Assembly: GCA_017523755.1 (NCBI GenBank)
Contig: JAFWWA010000033.1
Coordinates: forward strand, 1-35,888
DNA from: Christensenellaceae bacterium
Lineage (GTDB): Bacteria > Bacillota > Clostridia > Christensenellales > Christensenellaceae
DNA length: 35,888 nt
Direction of reading: 5' to 3'
The number at the start of each line of letters is the position of its first letter. Within the stretch, counting starts at the first letter, position 1. The position numbers and the translations under genes are program-made. Shown piece after piece: positions 7,423-14,677 of this stretch. The notes under the pieces are model-generated. The model was not told where the DNA came from. It did no database searches and saw nothing but the letters and a program-made list of their open reading frames with translations.

Positions 7423-8340
7423 TCAGTAGGAGATGCCGGGATCGGTCATTTCCTTAAGCTCCTCATATAGGGAGTGGAATGTCTCGAAATACGATTTGTC
7501 CGGCGGGTTGTTGGGATAGCGGCAGTGAGCGGTCTTGAATATGCCCCTTTCCACCAGTATCCTCTTCTCGCACTCGTTGTATGAGCCGGCTACCGGGCTT
7601 TCGTATTCTATCATCGAAGCCATCTTGAGATAGATCCTGATAGCTTCGTCGCGCTTTCCGCTGGTGAGCAGGTCTATGACCGTCGTGAAGGGCCTTACGA
7701 ACGCGCAGCCGGGCATTATGCCCTGCCCGCCGGCGTCGAATACGCCTATGAGGTTGCTCCCGCCCATGCCGCAGAGCAGCTGGACGTCTTCGCCCATCAT
7801 CTCGTGGACGCTCTTTATCATCTGTACGGCACCCATCGGGGGCTCGACCTTGATATAGAGCTCGTTCTTTACGCTTTCCCTTATGATCCTGAAGTCATCG
7901 GGCGTCATTACGGCTCCGCCGGCGCCCGGCGCATACTGGATTATGAACGGGAGATCGGTGCTGTTGGCTATGGCTATCACATGGTTCCTCACCTGTTCGG
8001 GAGTCGGCACCTGGAAGTGGGGAGGGAAGTTCATGAGGGCATCTATGCCGAGGTCCTTGTAGAGCTTCGCGTCCTTAATCGCGAGATATGTGGAATCGCG
8101 CGTCACGGAGGCTATGACAGGGACTCTTCCCTTGGCGGCCTTTAATGTGACGCTTATCATGTTGCGCTTCTCCTCGTCGGAGAGCATGAAGAACTCAGTC
8201 CCCGTACCGAAGAGCGTTACGGCTCCGGCACCGTCTGATATAGCTGTATCTACCTCCCTGTAGAGGTCTTCGTAGTCCAGGGCGCCTTCGTTCGTGAAGG
8301 GAGCCTGGAGAATCGGTACAACGCCTTTTATGTTAAGCAT
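7423..8340 (-). CDS. DapA/NanA-family (dihydrodipicolinate synthase-like) lyase, second copy
   Basis: Class I aldolase-type (beta/alpha)8 barrel protein of 305 residues in the DHDPS/N-acetylneuraminate lyase family. Members form a Schiff base between a lysine and a 2-keto acid, then make or break a C-C bond or dehydrate the substrate. The Schiff-base Lys is Lys164 (IKVEP) and the helper Tyr is Tyr136 in QYAP. The GTTGE substrate loop reads GTGTE (45-49). YNxP is replaced by QYAP, arguing against genuine DapA and for a catabolic keto-acid aldolase or dehydratase. AAGGAGA precedes the ATG. It lies 18 bp after a paralogue in the same operon. The exact substrate is unknown. Confidence 0.88.
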   Translation of the reverse strand: MLNIKGVVPILQAPFTNEGALDYEDLYREVDTAISDGAGAVTLFGTGTEFFMLSDEEKRNMISVTLKAAKGRVPVIASVTRDSTYLAIKDAKLYKDLGIDALMNFPPHFQVPTPEQVRNHVIAIANSTDLPFIIQYAPGAGGAVMTPDDFRIIRESVKNELYIKVEPPMGAVQMIKSVHEMMGEDVQLLCGMGGSNLIGVFDAGGQGIMPGCAFVRPFTTVIDLLTSGKRDEAIRIYLKMASMIEYESPVAGSYNECEKRILVERGIFKTAHCRYPNNPPDKSYFETFHSLYEELKEMTDPGISY

Positions 8341-8358
8341 ATGAACTCTCCTTATATA

Positions 8359-9279
8359 TTATCTTTCGAAGATGCAGCCGACGTCCGTGTATTTTGCCAG
8401 CTCTTTCCACTCTTCCACGGCCTTCTTCCTCATCTCGGGCGACGGCGGCGGCGGGCAGGGCTTGCGGCTCACGTTCGTGGTGAATATACCTCTTTCGACG
8501 AGGATCTCCTTGTATCCGGCATTGGCGCCGATACCGAGCCTCTGGTTCCTGTTCATGAGCTCGAACAGATCGAACGCCTCCTTCTTCTTTCCCTGATCCC
8601 AGAGATTGAAGATGTCGACGTATATCTTCTGGTGGCTGCAGCCGGGCATTATTCCCTGGCATCCCCTGTCGAGTATGTTGATCATGTACCTTCCGCCATT
8701 GCCGCACAGTATGCCTAAAGGCTTGATGTCGGCTTCGACGAGCTGGGTTATGAACGGGCCTGCCGGCTGTGGCTCTGCCTTTATGAACAGCGTGCCTTTT
8801 ACAGCCTCACGGATCTCCTTCACAGACTGCGCGGTCATTATGCCGCCGCCGTTCTGCGGTGCGTACTGTATCATGAACGGGAGATCGGTGGAGTTGGCGA
8901 GCTCGATTATATGATCCTGGAGCATCTTTGTAGAAGGCTTGTAGAAATGGGGCGAGAACATCATGAGACCGTCAACGCCGAGATCGCGGTATGTCTTCGC
9001 GTCCCTTATCGCAAGGGCAGTGGAGTCCCTCGTGATCGAAGCGAAGATCGGGATCCTGCCTTTTGCTGCCTTCACTGCCGTCTTGACCATGTTTATGCAC
9101 TCGTCGTCGGCAAGCATGTAGAACTCGGTGGCGACTCCGAAGAGCACGGCGCCGCTGACACCGTCAAGTACGCAGGCTTCGATCTCGCGCTCGAGATCCT
9201 CATAGATGATCTGCGTGCCGTCTTCGTTGAACGGTGCCTGCAGTATGGGCACAATTCCTCTTAAATCATTTTCCTTCAT
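8359..9279 (-). CDS. DapA/NanA-family (dihydrodipicolinate synthase-like) lyase, first copy
   Basis: Protein of 306 residues, a paralogue of the next gene in the operon and of the same aldolase-type barrel fold. Schiff-base Lys167 (IKAEP) and Tyr139 (QYAP) are present. The carboxylate-binding loop reads GVATE (48-52) instead of GTTGE, losing one Thr and Gly. CPPPPSP near the C-terminus is unusual. AAGGAG lies about 10 bp before the ATG. It is the middle gene of an operon with a D-2-hydroxyacid dehydrogenase-like protein upstream and a second lyase downstream. The two lyases could act on stereoisomeric 2-keto-3-deoxy acids or as a hetero-oligomer (inference). Confidence 0.87.
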   Translation of the reverse strand: MKENDLRGIVPILQAPFNEDGTQIIYEDLEREIEACVLDGVSGAVLFGVATEFYMLADDECINMVKTAVKAAKGRIPIFASITRDSTALAIRDAKTYRDLGVDGLMMFSPHFYKPSTKMLQDHIIELANSTDLPFMIQYAPQNGGGIMTAQSVKEIREAVKGTLFIKAEPQPAGPFITQLVEADIKPLGILCGNGGRYMINILDRGCQGIMPGCSHQKIYVDIFNLWDQGKKKEAFDLFELMNRNQRLGIGANAGYKEILVERGIFTTNVSRKPCPPPPSPEMRKKAVEEWKELAKYTDVGCIFER

Positions 9280-9308
9280 ATATATATCTCCTTATAGTTG
9301 TATAAGAG

Positions 9309-10301
9309 TTATCTGAGCTTGTTCAAAACGTCCCTGTTGACCAGGTTGTCGGGGATCTTCCCCTCGAGCACCTGCTTTGCCTGATTGGCCGCTATCCTCT
9401 GAAGGTTCTTGAACGAGTCGTCGGAGTAGAACGCGGCGTGGGGCGTGATTATGACTTCGTCAAGAGCGATGAGGCCCGGATGGTTATACGGGGGCGCCCC
9501 GTCTACGCAGTCGAGACCCGCTCCCTGGACTTTGCCCGCCTTTATGGCTTCCACCAGGGCGTCGATGTCTATGTGTCCCTCTCTTCCGACGTTCACGATA
9601 TACGGCTTCTTCTCTGCTAAAGCCAGAGTCTCGCGGTTCAGGAAGTGGTAGTTCTCCTTCGTTAAGGGGGCGTGCACTATTATGTAGTCGGAGGTCTTTA
9701 TGAGCTCCTCGCAGCTCACTCTTTTAGCGTAGCTCATGCCCATGCCGTCGACGGCTTCCTGCGTAAGGAAGGGATCGTAGTAGACGACGTTTATGCCGAA
9801 GGCGTTGAGCTTCTGGCCCGTGAGCCTTCCTATCCTTCCGAAGCCCACTATGCCGGCCTGCTTGCCGCGCATGTTCCTGGTCTGCGGAAGATCGGTGGGC
9901 TTATAGTACGGATTGTCCCTGACCTTCTTATCCATCATGAGTATCTTGCGCTCGAGCGCGAGGACCAGGGCCATGGCGTGGTCCGATACCTCATCAAGGC
10001 AGTAGTTGGGAACGTTGGTCACCATGATGCCGTTGTCGGTCGCGGCTTCGAGGTCGACGCTGTCGACACCTATGCCGTGGCGGACTATGCACTTTGCCTT
10101 CTTCATGCCCTCTATGAGCCTTCTGTTGATCGGGTCATAGTTCGTGGCCATCACGACGTCGGCATCCTTTACGGCTTCAAGGACCTCATCCTCCCTGTCG
10201 GGGGTGAACTGGTACTCGTAGTAATCCGCGACGTCTTTTAAGATCTCCCTTTCGATATCTACATTATCGAAAACGTGGTCTATTATAACGACTTTTTTCA
10301 T
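9309..10301 (-). CDS. D-2-hydroxyacid dehydrogenase family protein lacking the usual catalytic Glu
   Basis: Protein of 330 residues resembling the CtBP/phosphoglycerate dehydrogenase type of D-isomer 2-hydroxyacid dehydrogenase, which interconverts 2-keto acids and D-2-hydroxy acids with NAD(H). The Rossmann motif GFGRIG is at 153-158 after IV, Asp176 ends the second strand (NAD preference), Arg240 lies in NVGREG and His288 in ITPHAA. The usual LDVxExEP reads LDCVDGAP, so the catalytic Glu before Pro is Ala269. I start at the ATG at 10301 rather than 10382, because the promoter at 10385-10413 would initiate near 10378 and the first 27 codons look non-coding. First gene of the lyase operon. 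Confidence 0.87.
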   Translation of the reverse strand: MKKVVIIDHVFDNVDIEREILKDVADYYEYQFTPDREDEVLEAVKDADVVMATNYDPINRRLIEGMKKAKCIVRHGIGVDSVDLEAATDNGIMVTNVPNYCLDEVSDHAMALVLALERKILMMDKKVRDNPYYKPTDLPQTRNMRGKQAGIVGFGRIGRLTGQKLNAFGINVVYYDPFLTQEAVDGMGMSYAKRVSCEELIKTSDYIIVHAPLTKENYHFLNRETLALAEKKPYIVNVGREGHIDIDALVEAIKAGKVQGAGLDCVDGAPPYNHPGLIALDEVIITPHAAFYSDDSFKNLQRIAANQAKQVLEGKIPDNLVNRDVLNKLR

Positions 10302-10384
10302 AACGTAATACGAATGTCCTTTCAGTGATATTTTGTATAAATATGTTGATTTATTTATCGGGATGTAAGAACCATCTGACAATA

Positions 10385-10413
10385 ATTATATTAAAAAGGT
10401 GTCATAAAAGCAA
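10385..10413 (-). promoter_or_regulatory. Promoter of the dehydrogenase/lyase operon
   Basis: On the minus strand TTGCTT (10408-10413) and TATAAT (10385-10390) are separated by 17 bp. The predicted start near 10378 leaves a leader of about 75 nt before the ATG at 10301. Confidence 0.65.
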
Positions 10414-10705
10414 CATTGCGCGAACTGTTTAAATAAAACCAGAAAGGGCGTTTCCCTCCCGTAGGAGGGCTGTGAAGATCCCCGGTTTTACGGGAAAGAA
10501 AATGAAAAACAGGGCTTTTTCGGTCAAAACAGCGGCCGGACCCCGGGAAGGGGATACGGGACCCCGGAAAAAGGCCTGATGCAGGAGCTTCCCCGCGACA
10601 CTTCATAAAGGAAAGGCTATTCCCGTTAAAGGCCGTGATATGGTATCATGGCTTTGTAATATTTTACTGTTTTTTTACAAATCACGGAAAAATAAAAAAA
10701 TAATG
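10414..10705. other. GC-rich repeat-containing block between divergent promoters, no gene seen
   Basis: No convincing gene lies here. The block holds a perfect CCCTCC-CGTA-GGAGGG hairpin (10454-10469), CCCG-GTTTTA-CGGG (10481-10494), two direct copies of GGACCCCGG 21 bp apart (10538-10546 and 10559-10567), a dyad TGATA-TGG-TATCA (10636-10648) and TTGTAA-N15-TTACAA (10654-10680). It lies upstream of both divergent promoters, so it may hold regulator sites for both operons, or encode a structured RNA from an unseen promoter. Confidence 0.4.
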
Positions 10706-10734
10706 TTGTCTATTGTAAAAACTTGTAGTATAAT
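10706..10734 (+). promoter_or_regulatory. Promoter of the ABC transporter operon
   Basis: TTGTCT (10706-10711) and a perfect TATAAT (10729-10734) are separated by 17 bp. Initiation would be near 10741, giving an unusually long leader of about 210 nt before the TTG start of the ATPase gene. Confidence 0.7.
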
Positions 10735-10740
10735 CCATTT

Positions 10741-10951
10741 AAATTCAAAACAGCAGTACCTATAAAGCACGCATTCAGATCAAAAACAGCATTTCAGGCT
10801 TTATGTATTGAGTTTTAATGTTCGTGTAAAATTGCCTGCCGCAGCAGCGGCGCCAGAGGATATCCTTTTTCCAGCAAAGGCTTGACTTGAGCGCAGAGAC
10901 GCGGTACCGGGCAGTTATATTTACAAAAAATGAAGAATGGTGGTGTAATCA
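10741..10951 (+). other. Long untranslated leader of the ABC transporter operon
   Basis: About 210 nt separate the predicted transcription start from the ATPase start. The only hairpin I see is short (GCCGC-AGCA-GCGGC, 10838-10851). I recognise no riboswitch, T-box or leader peptide. A binding-protein gene would normally sit here in this transporter type, but no reading frame resembles one. Confidence 0.3.
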
Positions 10952-12439
10952 TTGAGCGCATTACTGGAAATGAAGCAAATAACAGTACGCTTCCCTGGTG
11001 TTCTCGCCAATGACAACGTCGATCTTGACCTGGAAGCAGGCGAGGTCCTTGCATTGGTAGGAGAGAACGGTGCAGGTAAATCCACACTGATCAAAGTCCT
11101 CGCTGGTGAGAACGTCCCCGAAACAGGAACCGTCACGGTAGACGGGACCGTCATGGACACCTTCACACCGTCCGTCAGCGAAAGCCTCGGAGTAGCAGTC
11201 ATCCATCAGGAGCTGAACTCCATACTGCAGCTGAGCATAGCAGAGAACATCTTCGTAGGAAACCTGCCTCTGAAGCACGGATTTGTAGACTATAAGAAAC
11301 TGTATGCTGACTCTCTGGCTATCCAGAGGAGAGTAGGCTTAGGCCATCTGCATCCGTCTCTTAAGGCCCTCAACATGACAGTTGCTGAGAGACAGCTCCT
11401 CGAGCTGGCGAAGGTTGTCTCAAAGGAAGCAAAGATAATCATCATGGACGAGCCTACGGCTACACTGAACACAAGCGAGACAGAAGCTCTCTTTAAGATC
11501 ATCAAAGACCTTAAGGCTGAGGGCAAGGGTATCATCTACATCTCCCACAAACTTGACGAGATATTCGCTGTATGCGACAAAGTCATGATAATGAGAGACG
11601 GTAAGAAGATCTCCCAGGAAGAGGTCAAATCGATCACAAGAGACGAAATCGTCACACAGATGGTCGGCCGTCACATCGAAGACATGTATCCTGTACATGA
11701 GCGTCCTATCGGAGACGTCGTCCTCGAGGTCAAGAACCTCCGCACGAAGCTCCTTAAGGATGTCAGCTTCAAAGTCAGGAAAGGCGAGATCCTCGCTCTT
11801 TACGGACTTATCGGATCCGGTTCCGATGAAGCACTGCGCGCGATATTCGGCGCTGACAAGTTCGAGAGCGCAGAGTTCTATATGGACGGAGAGCCCATCA
11901 AGATCAACAAAACCTACGACGCTATGGCTCACGGCATAGCTTACATCCCGAGCGAAAGAAAATCTGAAGGTCTGTTCCTCCAGAAGGGCGTTGACTACAA
12001 CGTAACGATATCCTCGCTCGGAGCATTCTCAAAGCACGGCGTTCTGGATCTTAAGAAAGAGACCTCGCTCGTTACAGAGTGGATCGACAGATTCAGGATC
12101 ATGACGCCTGAGACCGATACAAAAGCTGACTCCCTGTCAGGTGGTAACCAGCAGAAAGTCGTTCTTGCAAAGTGGCTGTCCACCGACGCAAGAGTACTTC
12201 TTCTCCATGAGCCTACCCGAGGCATCGACGTCGGCGCCAAGGTCGAGATCTACAACCTGATGGAGAAATTCTGCGAAGACGGATACGCAGTCATAATGGT
12301 CTCCTCCGACATGCCTGAGGTCCTTGCTATAGCAGACCGTGTCAACACATTCTATGAAGGCAGGATCACCGGCGAATTCACAGGTTCTGAGATCAATATG
12401 GATAACCTGCTTAGATACGCAATTGGAGGTGAAGTATAA
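10952..12439 (+). CDS. Sugar ABC transporter ATP-binding protein (RbsA/MglA type, two nucleotide-binding domains)
   Basis: Protein of 495 residues with two fused nucleotide-binding domains, as in RbsA, MglA and AraG. It powers uptake of a sugar or related compound through the membrane permease encoded next. Domain 1 has Walker A GENGAGKST (37-45) and Walker B MDEPTATL (from 165). Its signature motif is degenerate (MTVAERQ), as is common in this subfamily. Domain 2 has a degenerate Walker A but a good LSGGN (395-399) and HEPTRGID. The start is TTG preceded by GGTGG; the ATG at 10970 is an alternative. Codons favour ATC and CGT over the ATA and AGG of neighbouring genes, suggesting high expression. 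No substrate-binding protein gene is nearby. Confidence 0.92.
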   Translation: MSALLEMKQITVRFPGVLANDNVDLDLEAGEVLALVGENGAGKSTLIKVLAGENVPETGTVTVDGTVMDTFTPSVSESLGVAVIHQELNSILQLSIAENIFVGNLPLKHGFVDYKKLYADSLAIQRRVGLGHLHPSLKALNMTVAERQLLELAKVVSKEAKIIIMDEPTATLNTSETEALFKIIKDLKAEGKGIIYISHKLDEIFAVCDKVMIMRDGKKISQEEVKSITRDEIVTQMVGRHIEDMYPVHERPIGDVVLEVKNLRTKLLKDVSFKVRKGEILALYGLIGSGSDEALRAIFGADKFESAEFYMDGEPIKINKTYDAMAHGIAYIPSERKSEGLFLQKGVDYNVTISSLGAFSKHGVLDLKKETSLVTEWIDRFRIMTPETDTKADSLSGGNQQKVVLAKWLSTDARVLLLHEPTRGIDVGAKVEIYNLMEKFCEDGYAVIMVSSDMPEVLAIADRVNTFYEGRITGEFTGSEINMDNLLRYAIGGEV

Positions 12440-13419
12440 TGGAGAATATGCAGCAGCCGAATAAATGGAAAGCCTTTCTGCAGAACAACTCCTCACAGAT
12501 AAGCTTGATTTTCGCAATGCTTTTACTTATCGCCGTCGGCGGAGTGACATCAGAATTCTTCTTCCAGTGGAAGAACTGGAAGTCGATAATGACCGGTGTC
12601 TCCATCGTCGGAACGATGTCAGCCGGACTCACGGTCTCGATGCTTCTGGGAGGTCTTGACGTTTCCCAGTACGCTATCCTGGCATTCAGCGGAATGATGT
12701 TCGCTATCATGCTCGTGTGGTGGAAGTTCAATTTCTGGTTGGCAGTTCTTCTCGTAGCGGTTCTCGGAGTTATCCTTGGACTCATCAACGCCTTCACCGT
12801 CTGCGTAATGCACGTTGAGCCGATGGTCGCTACGATGGGCACACAGTTCATCGCCCGCGGACTTGCATTCATCGTTACCGATGCTGCAAACCAGCGTGTC
12901 GGTGAGATACCTGAGGTCCTGTTCATCGGAACCGGAAACATTCTCGGTATCCCCTTCTGCTTCTGGGTGATGGCTATCGTATACGTACTTATCTACTTCA
13001 TGCTCAAGTACACGAAGTTCGGCAGAGACTGCTATGCTGTCGGTGCCAACTCAAGAGCTGCATACCTGTCAGGTATCAATCTTACTTCAGTACGTACAAG
13101 AGCTTACATCTTCAGCGCTCTCCTCGCTTCTATGACCACTATCCTCTACGTAGGACAGATCGGTTCCGCACTCGTCGCAGCCGGCAACGGACTCGACCTT
13201 GATGCTTCGACCGCTGTCATACTCGGCGGACTCTCAGTCGCAGGCGGCAAAGGAAACGTCGTAGGCTCCTTCCTCGGATGTCTGTTCCTGACAATACTTA
13301 ACAACATCTTCTCACTGAACGGTGTCACACAGTACTGGCAGACAGTTTCCAAAGGTATAGTTCTTATCATCGCTGTCGGTATCGACTCGATCCGTGGCGG
13401 CGGCGGAGAACAGTACTGA
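12439..13419 (+). CDS. Sugar ABC transporter permease (RbsC/MglC type)
   Basis: Integral membrane protein of 326 residues, a BPD_transp_2-type permease. About nine hydrophobic segments are visible, beginning at residues 19-37. The family motif region LGGLDVS (about 71-77) and the conserved loop GANSRAAYLSGI followed by AYIFSALLA are present, as is the glycine-rich stretch ILGGLSVAGGKGNVVGS. It forms the translocation channel with the upstream ATPase. The ATG overlaps the ATPase TAA by one base, with GGAGGTG about 8 bp upstream, so the genes are coupled. Codon use matches the ATPase gene. A hairpin terminator follows directly. Confidence 0.92.
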   Translation: MENMQQPNKWKAFLQNNSSQISLIFAMLLLIAVGGVTSEFFFQWKNWKSIMTGVSIVGTMSAGLTVSMLLGGLDVSQYAILAFSGMMFAIMLVWWKFNFWLAVLLVAVLGVILGLINAFTVCVMHVEPMVATMGTQFIARGLAFIVTDAANQRVGEIPEVLFIGTGNILGIPFCFWVMAIVYVLIYFMLKYTKFGRDCYAVGANSRAAYLSGINLTSVRTRAYIFSALLASMTTILYVGQIGSALVAAGNGLDLDASTAVILGGLSVAGGKGNVVGSFLGCLFLTILNNIFSLNGVTQYWQTVSKGIVLIIAVGIDSIRGGGGEQY

Positions 13420-13433
13420 TATCAGTAAACAGG

Positions 13434-13460
13434 AAAAGGCGGTATCCACCGCCTTTTTTT
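13434..13460 (+). terminator. Rho-independent terminator of the ABC transporter operon
   Basis: GGCGGT-ATCC-ACCGCC (13438-13453) is flanked by AAAA and followed by seven T residues. It sits 15 bp after the permease stop and is also placed to stop minus-strand transcription of holA. Confidence 0.85.
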
Positions 13461-13484
13461 GGTGCCCTTTTTATAGGCTTCTGC

Positions 13485-14531
13485 CTACAGCCCCCTGTAG
13501 AGCCGCAGCATGAAGACCTTGAAGTCCTCGGGAGAGATCACTTCCGATTTCTGTTTTATGTCCTGCTCAAGTATGAGCCTGAACGACTTTTCAAGAGCCT
13601 CAAGCGGGAACTGCCCGGCTTCCCTTACCGCAAGCTTTGCCGGATAAGGAGCGGCTCCGCCTATCTTAATAAGGCTCTCCTCTGCCTTGTACTGTGATGA
13701 GCCCGCCATGAGGGCTCTTTTTGCCATGTAGAGGAGCCTGAATTTGCCCGCGAGCGCAGAAGTGAGCCCTATGAAGCTCCTGTCATCCGCCCACACCTGG
13801 TCTATGACGTCGAAAGCCTTTTTATACTGCCGCTTATACATACTGTCCTGTATGACGAATATGTTATAGTCGGTCGTATGGGAGACTGTGTCTGTTATGT
13901 CGTCGTAACCGGGCTCGGGTATCCCCGTGTTCCTAAGCTTGTCTATCTCCGAAAGAAGCCCGTACATGCTGCTGTCGCATATCCCGAGCATGAGGTCGGC
14001 AGTAACGGATGTGAGCCTGACTCCCTGCTTTTTTGCCGAGGATATGAGCCATTTTTTTAAAACGTCAGGCCCTAAAGGATCTGCTGTAATAAGGAAGGCG
14101 TCCTTCATGAGTTTTTTATAAAGGGCATTCCTTTTATCGATCCTGGTCACTTTCAGCGATTCGGCCTTTCTCAGATCATCAGTCCCGAAGAACGTGAATA
14201 TGACAGTCGTAGTCTCGGGGATATCGTCAAGGACAGCTATGAGCTTTTCCCTCTCCTTTGCCCCGGCGGAGGCAAAATACTGGCAGTCCTTCACTATGAC
14301 AAGACGCCTGTCGGAAAAGAACGGAGCCTTGAAGACAGCCTCTTCTATCTCATCTCTCTGTGATGTCTTATCGAACCGGGACACATTGAAGCCGGCGTCC
14401 CCGAAAGCGGGGTCGGCTGCAACCGCCTTTACCGCGGCGTCTATGAGATAATTCTCGGCGCCCATTATGAAGTAAAGGCTTTTAAGCTCTCCGTTCTTTC
14501 TTTCCTTTATGAACCCGGTCACGTCCGTCAT
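13485..14531 (-). CDS. holA: DNA polymerase III subunit delta
   Basis: Protein of 348 residues matching the delta subunit of the clamp loader, which opens the beta clamp and loads it on primed DNA. The N-terminal region has the degenerate AAA+ pattern of HolA: KSLYFIMGAENYLID near residues 17-31, FFSDRRLVIVKDC about residues 71-83, and IPETTTVIFTFFG in a sensor-like position. The middle part MLGICDSSMYGLLSEIDKL fits the lid domain, and the C-terminal part is helical. Length is normal. AAAGGA lies 7 bp before the ATG, with an extended -10 about 30 bp upstream. It converges on the transporter operon and is separate from plsX. Confidence 0.92.
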   Translation of the reverse strand: MTDVTGFIKERKNGELKSLYFIMGAENYLIDAAVKAVAADPAFGDAGFNVSRFDKTSQRDEIEEAVFKAPFFSDRRLVIVKDCQYFASAGAKEREKLIAVLDDIPETTTVIFTFFGTDDLRKAESLKVTRIDKRNALYKKLMKDAFLITADPLGPDVLKKWLISSAKKQGVRLTSVTADLMLGICDSSMYGLLSEIDKLRNTGIPEPGYDDITDTVSHTTDYNIFVIQDSMYKRQYKKAFDVIDQVWADDRSFIGLTSALAGKFRLLYMAKRALMAGSSQYKAEESLIKIGGAAPYPAKLAVREAGQFPLEALEKSFRLILEQDIKQKSEVISPEDFKVFMLRLYRGL

Positions 14532-14562
14532 GTGGATGTCCTTTCACGTTTCACTTTCCTCT

Positions 14563-14571
14563 ATTATATCA
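14563..14571 (-). promoter_or_regulatory. Extended -10 promoter element of holA
   Basis: On the minus strand TGATATAAT (TGn plus TATAAT) lies about 32 bp upstream of the holA ATG. I see no good -35, which is usual for extended -10 promoters. Confidence 0.5.
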
Positions 14572-14603
14572 TCCTGATGAGTGATATGCAGGGAGTACGG
14601 TAT

Positions 14604-14644
14604 GAAAAAGGCTTTCCCTACCGTATTTTTACAGGGAAAGCCTT
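14604..14644 (-). terminator. Terminator of plsX
   Basis: On the minus strand a 12-bp perfect stem AAGGCTTTCCCT (14633-14644) pairs with 14608-14619 and is followed by TTTTT. It lies about 35 bp after the plsX stop and upstream of the holA promoter, so the two genes are separate units. Confidence 0.85.
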
Positions 14645-14677
14645 CATATGTTCCGTATCTTTAACGGCGTGTCACCG

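Noticed and set aside
8359..9279. Lysine-biosynthesis dapA
   Set aside because: The substrate loop is GVATE instead of GTTGE, YNxP is QYAP, and a paralogue sits beside it. This points to a catabolic lyase rather than dihydrodipicolinate synthase.
10391..10606. 71-residue minus-strand open frame upstream of the hydroxyacid dehydrogenase
   Set aside because: It covers the minus-strand promoter and GC-rich hairpins, has no clear ribosome site, and its composition (Pro, Arg, Gly) looks like a by-product of GC-rich DNA.
10741..10951. Riboswitch in the ABC operon leader
   Set aside because: The leader length is suggestive, but I could not match it to any known riboswitch core or find an anti-terminator/terminator pair before the start codon.
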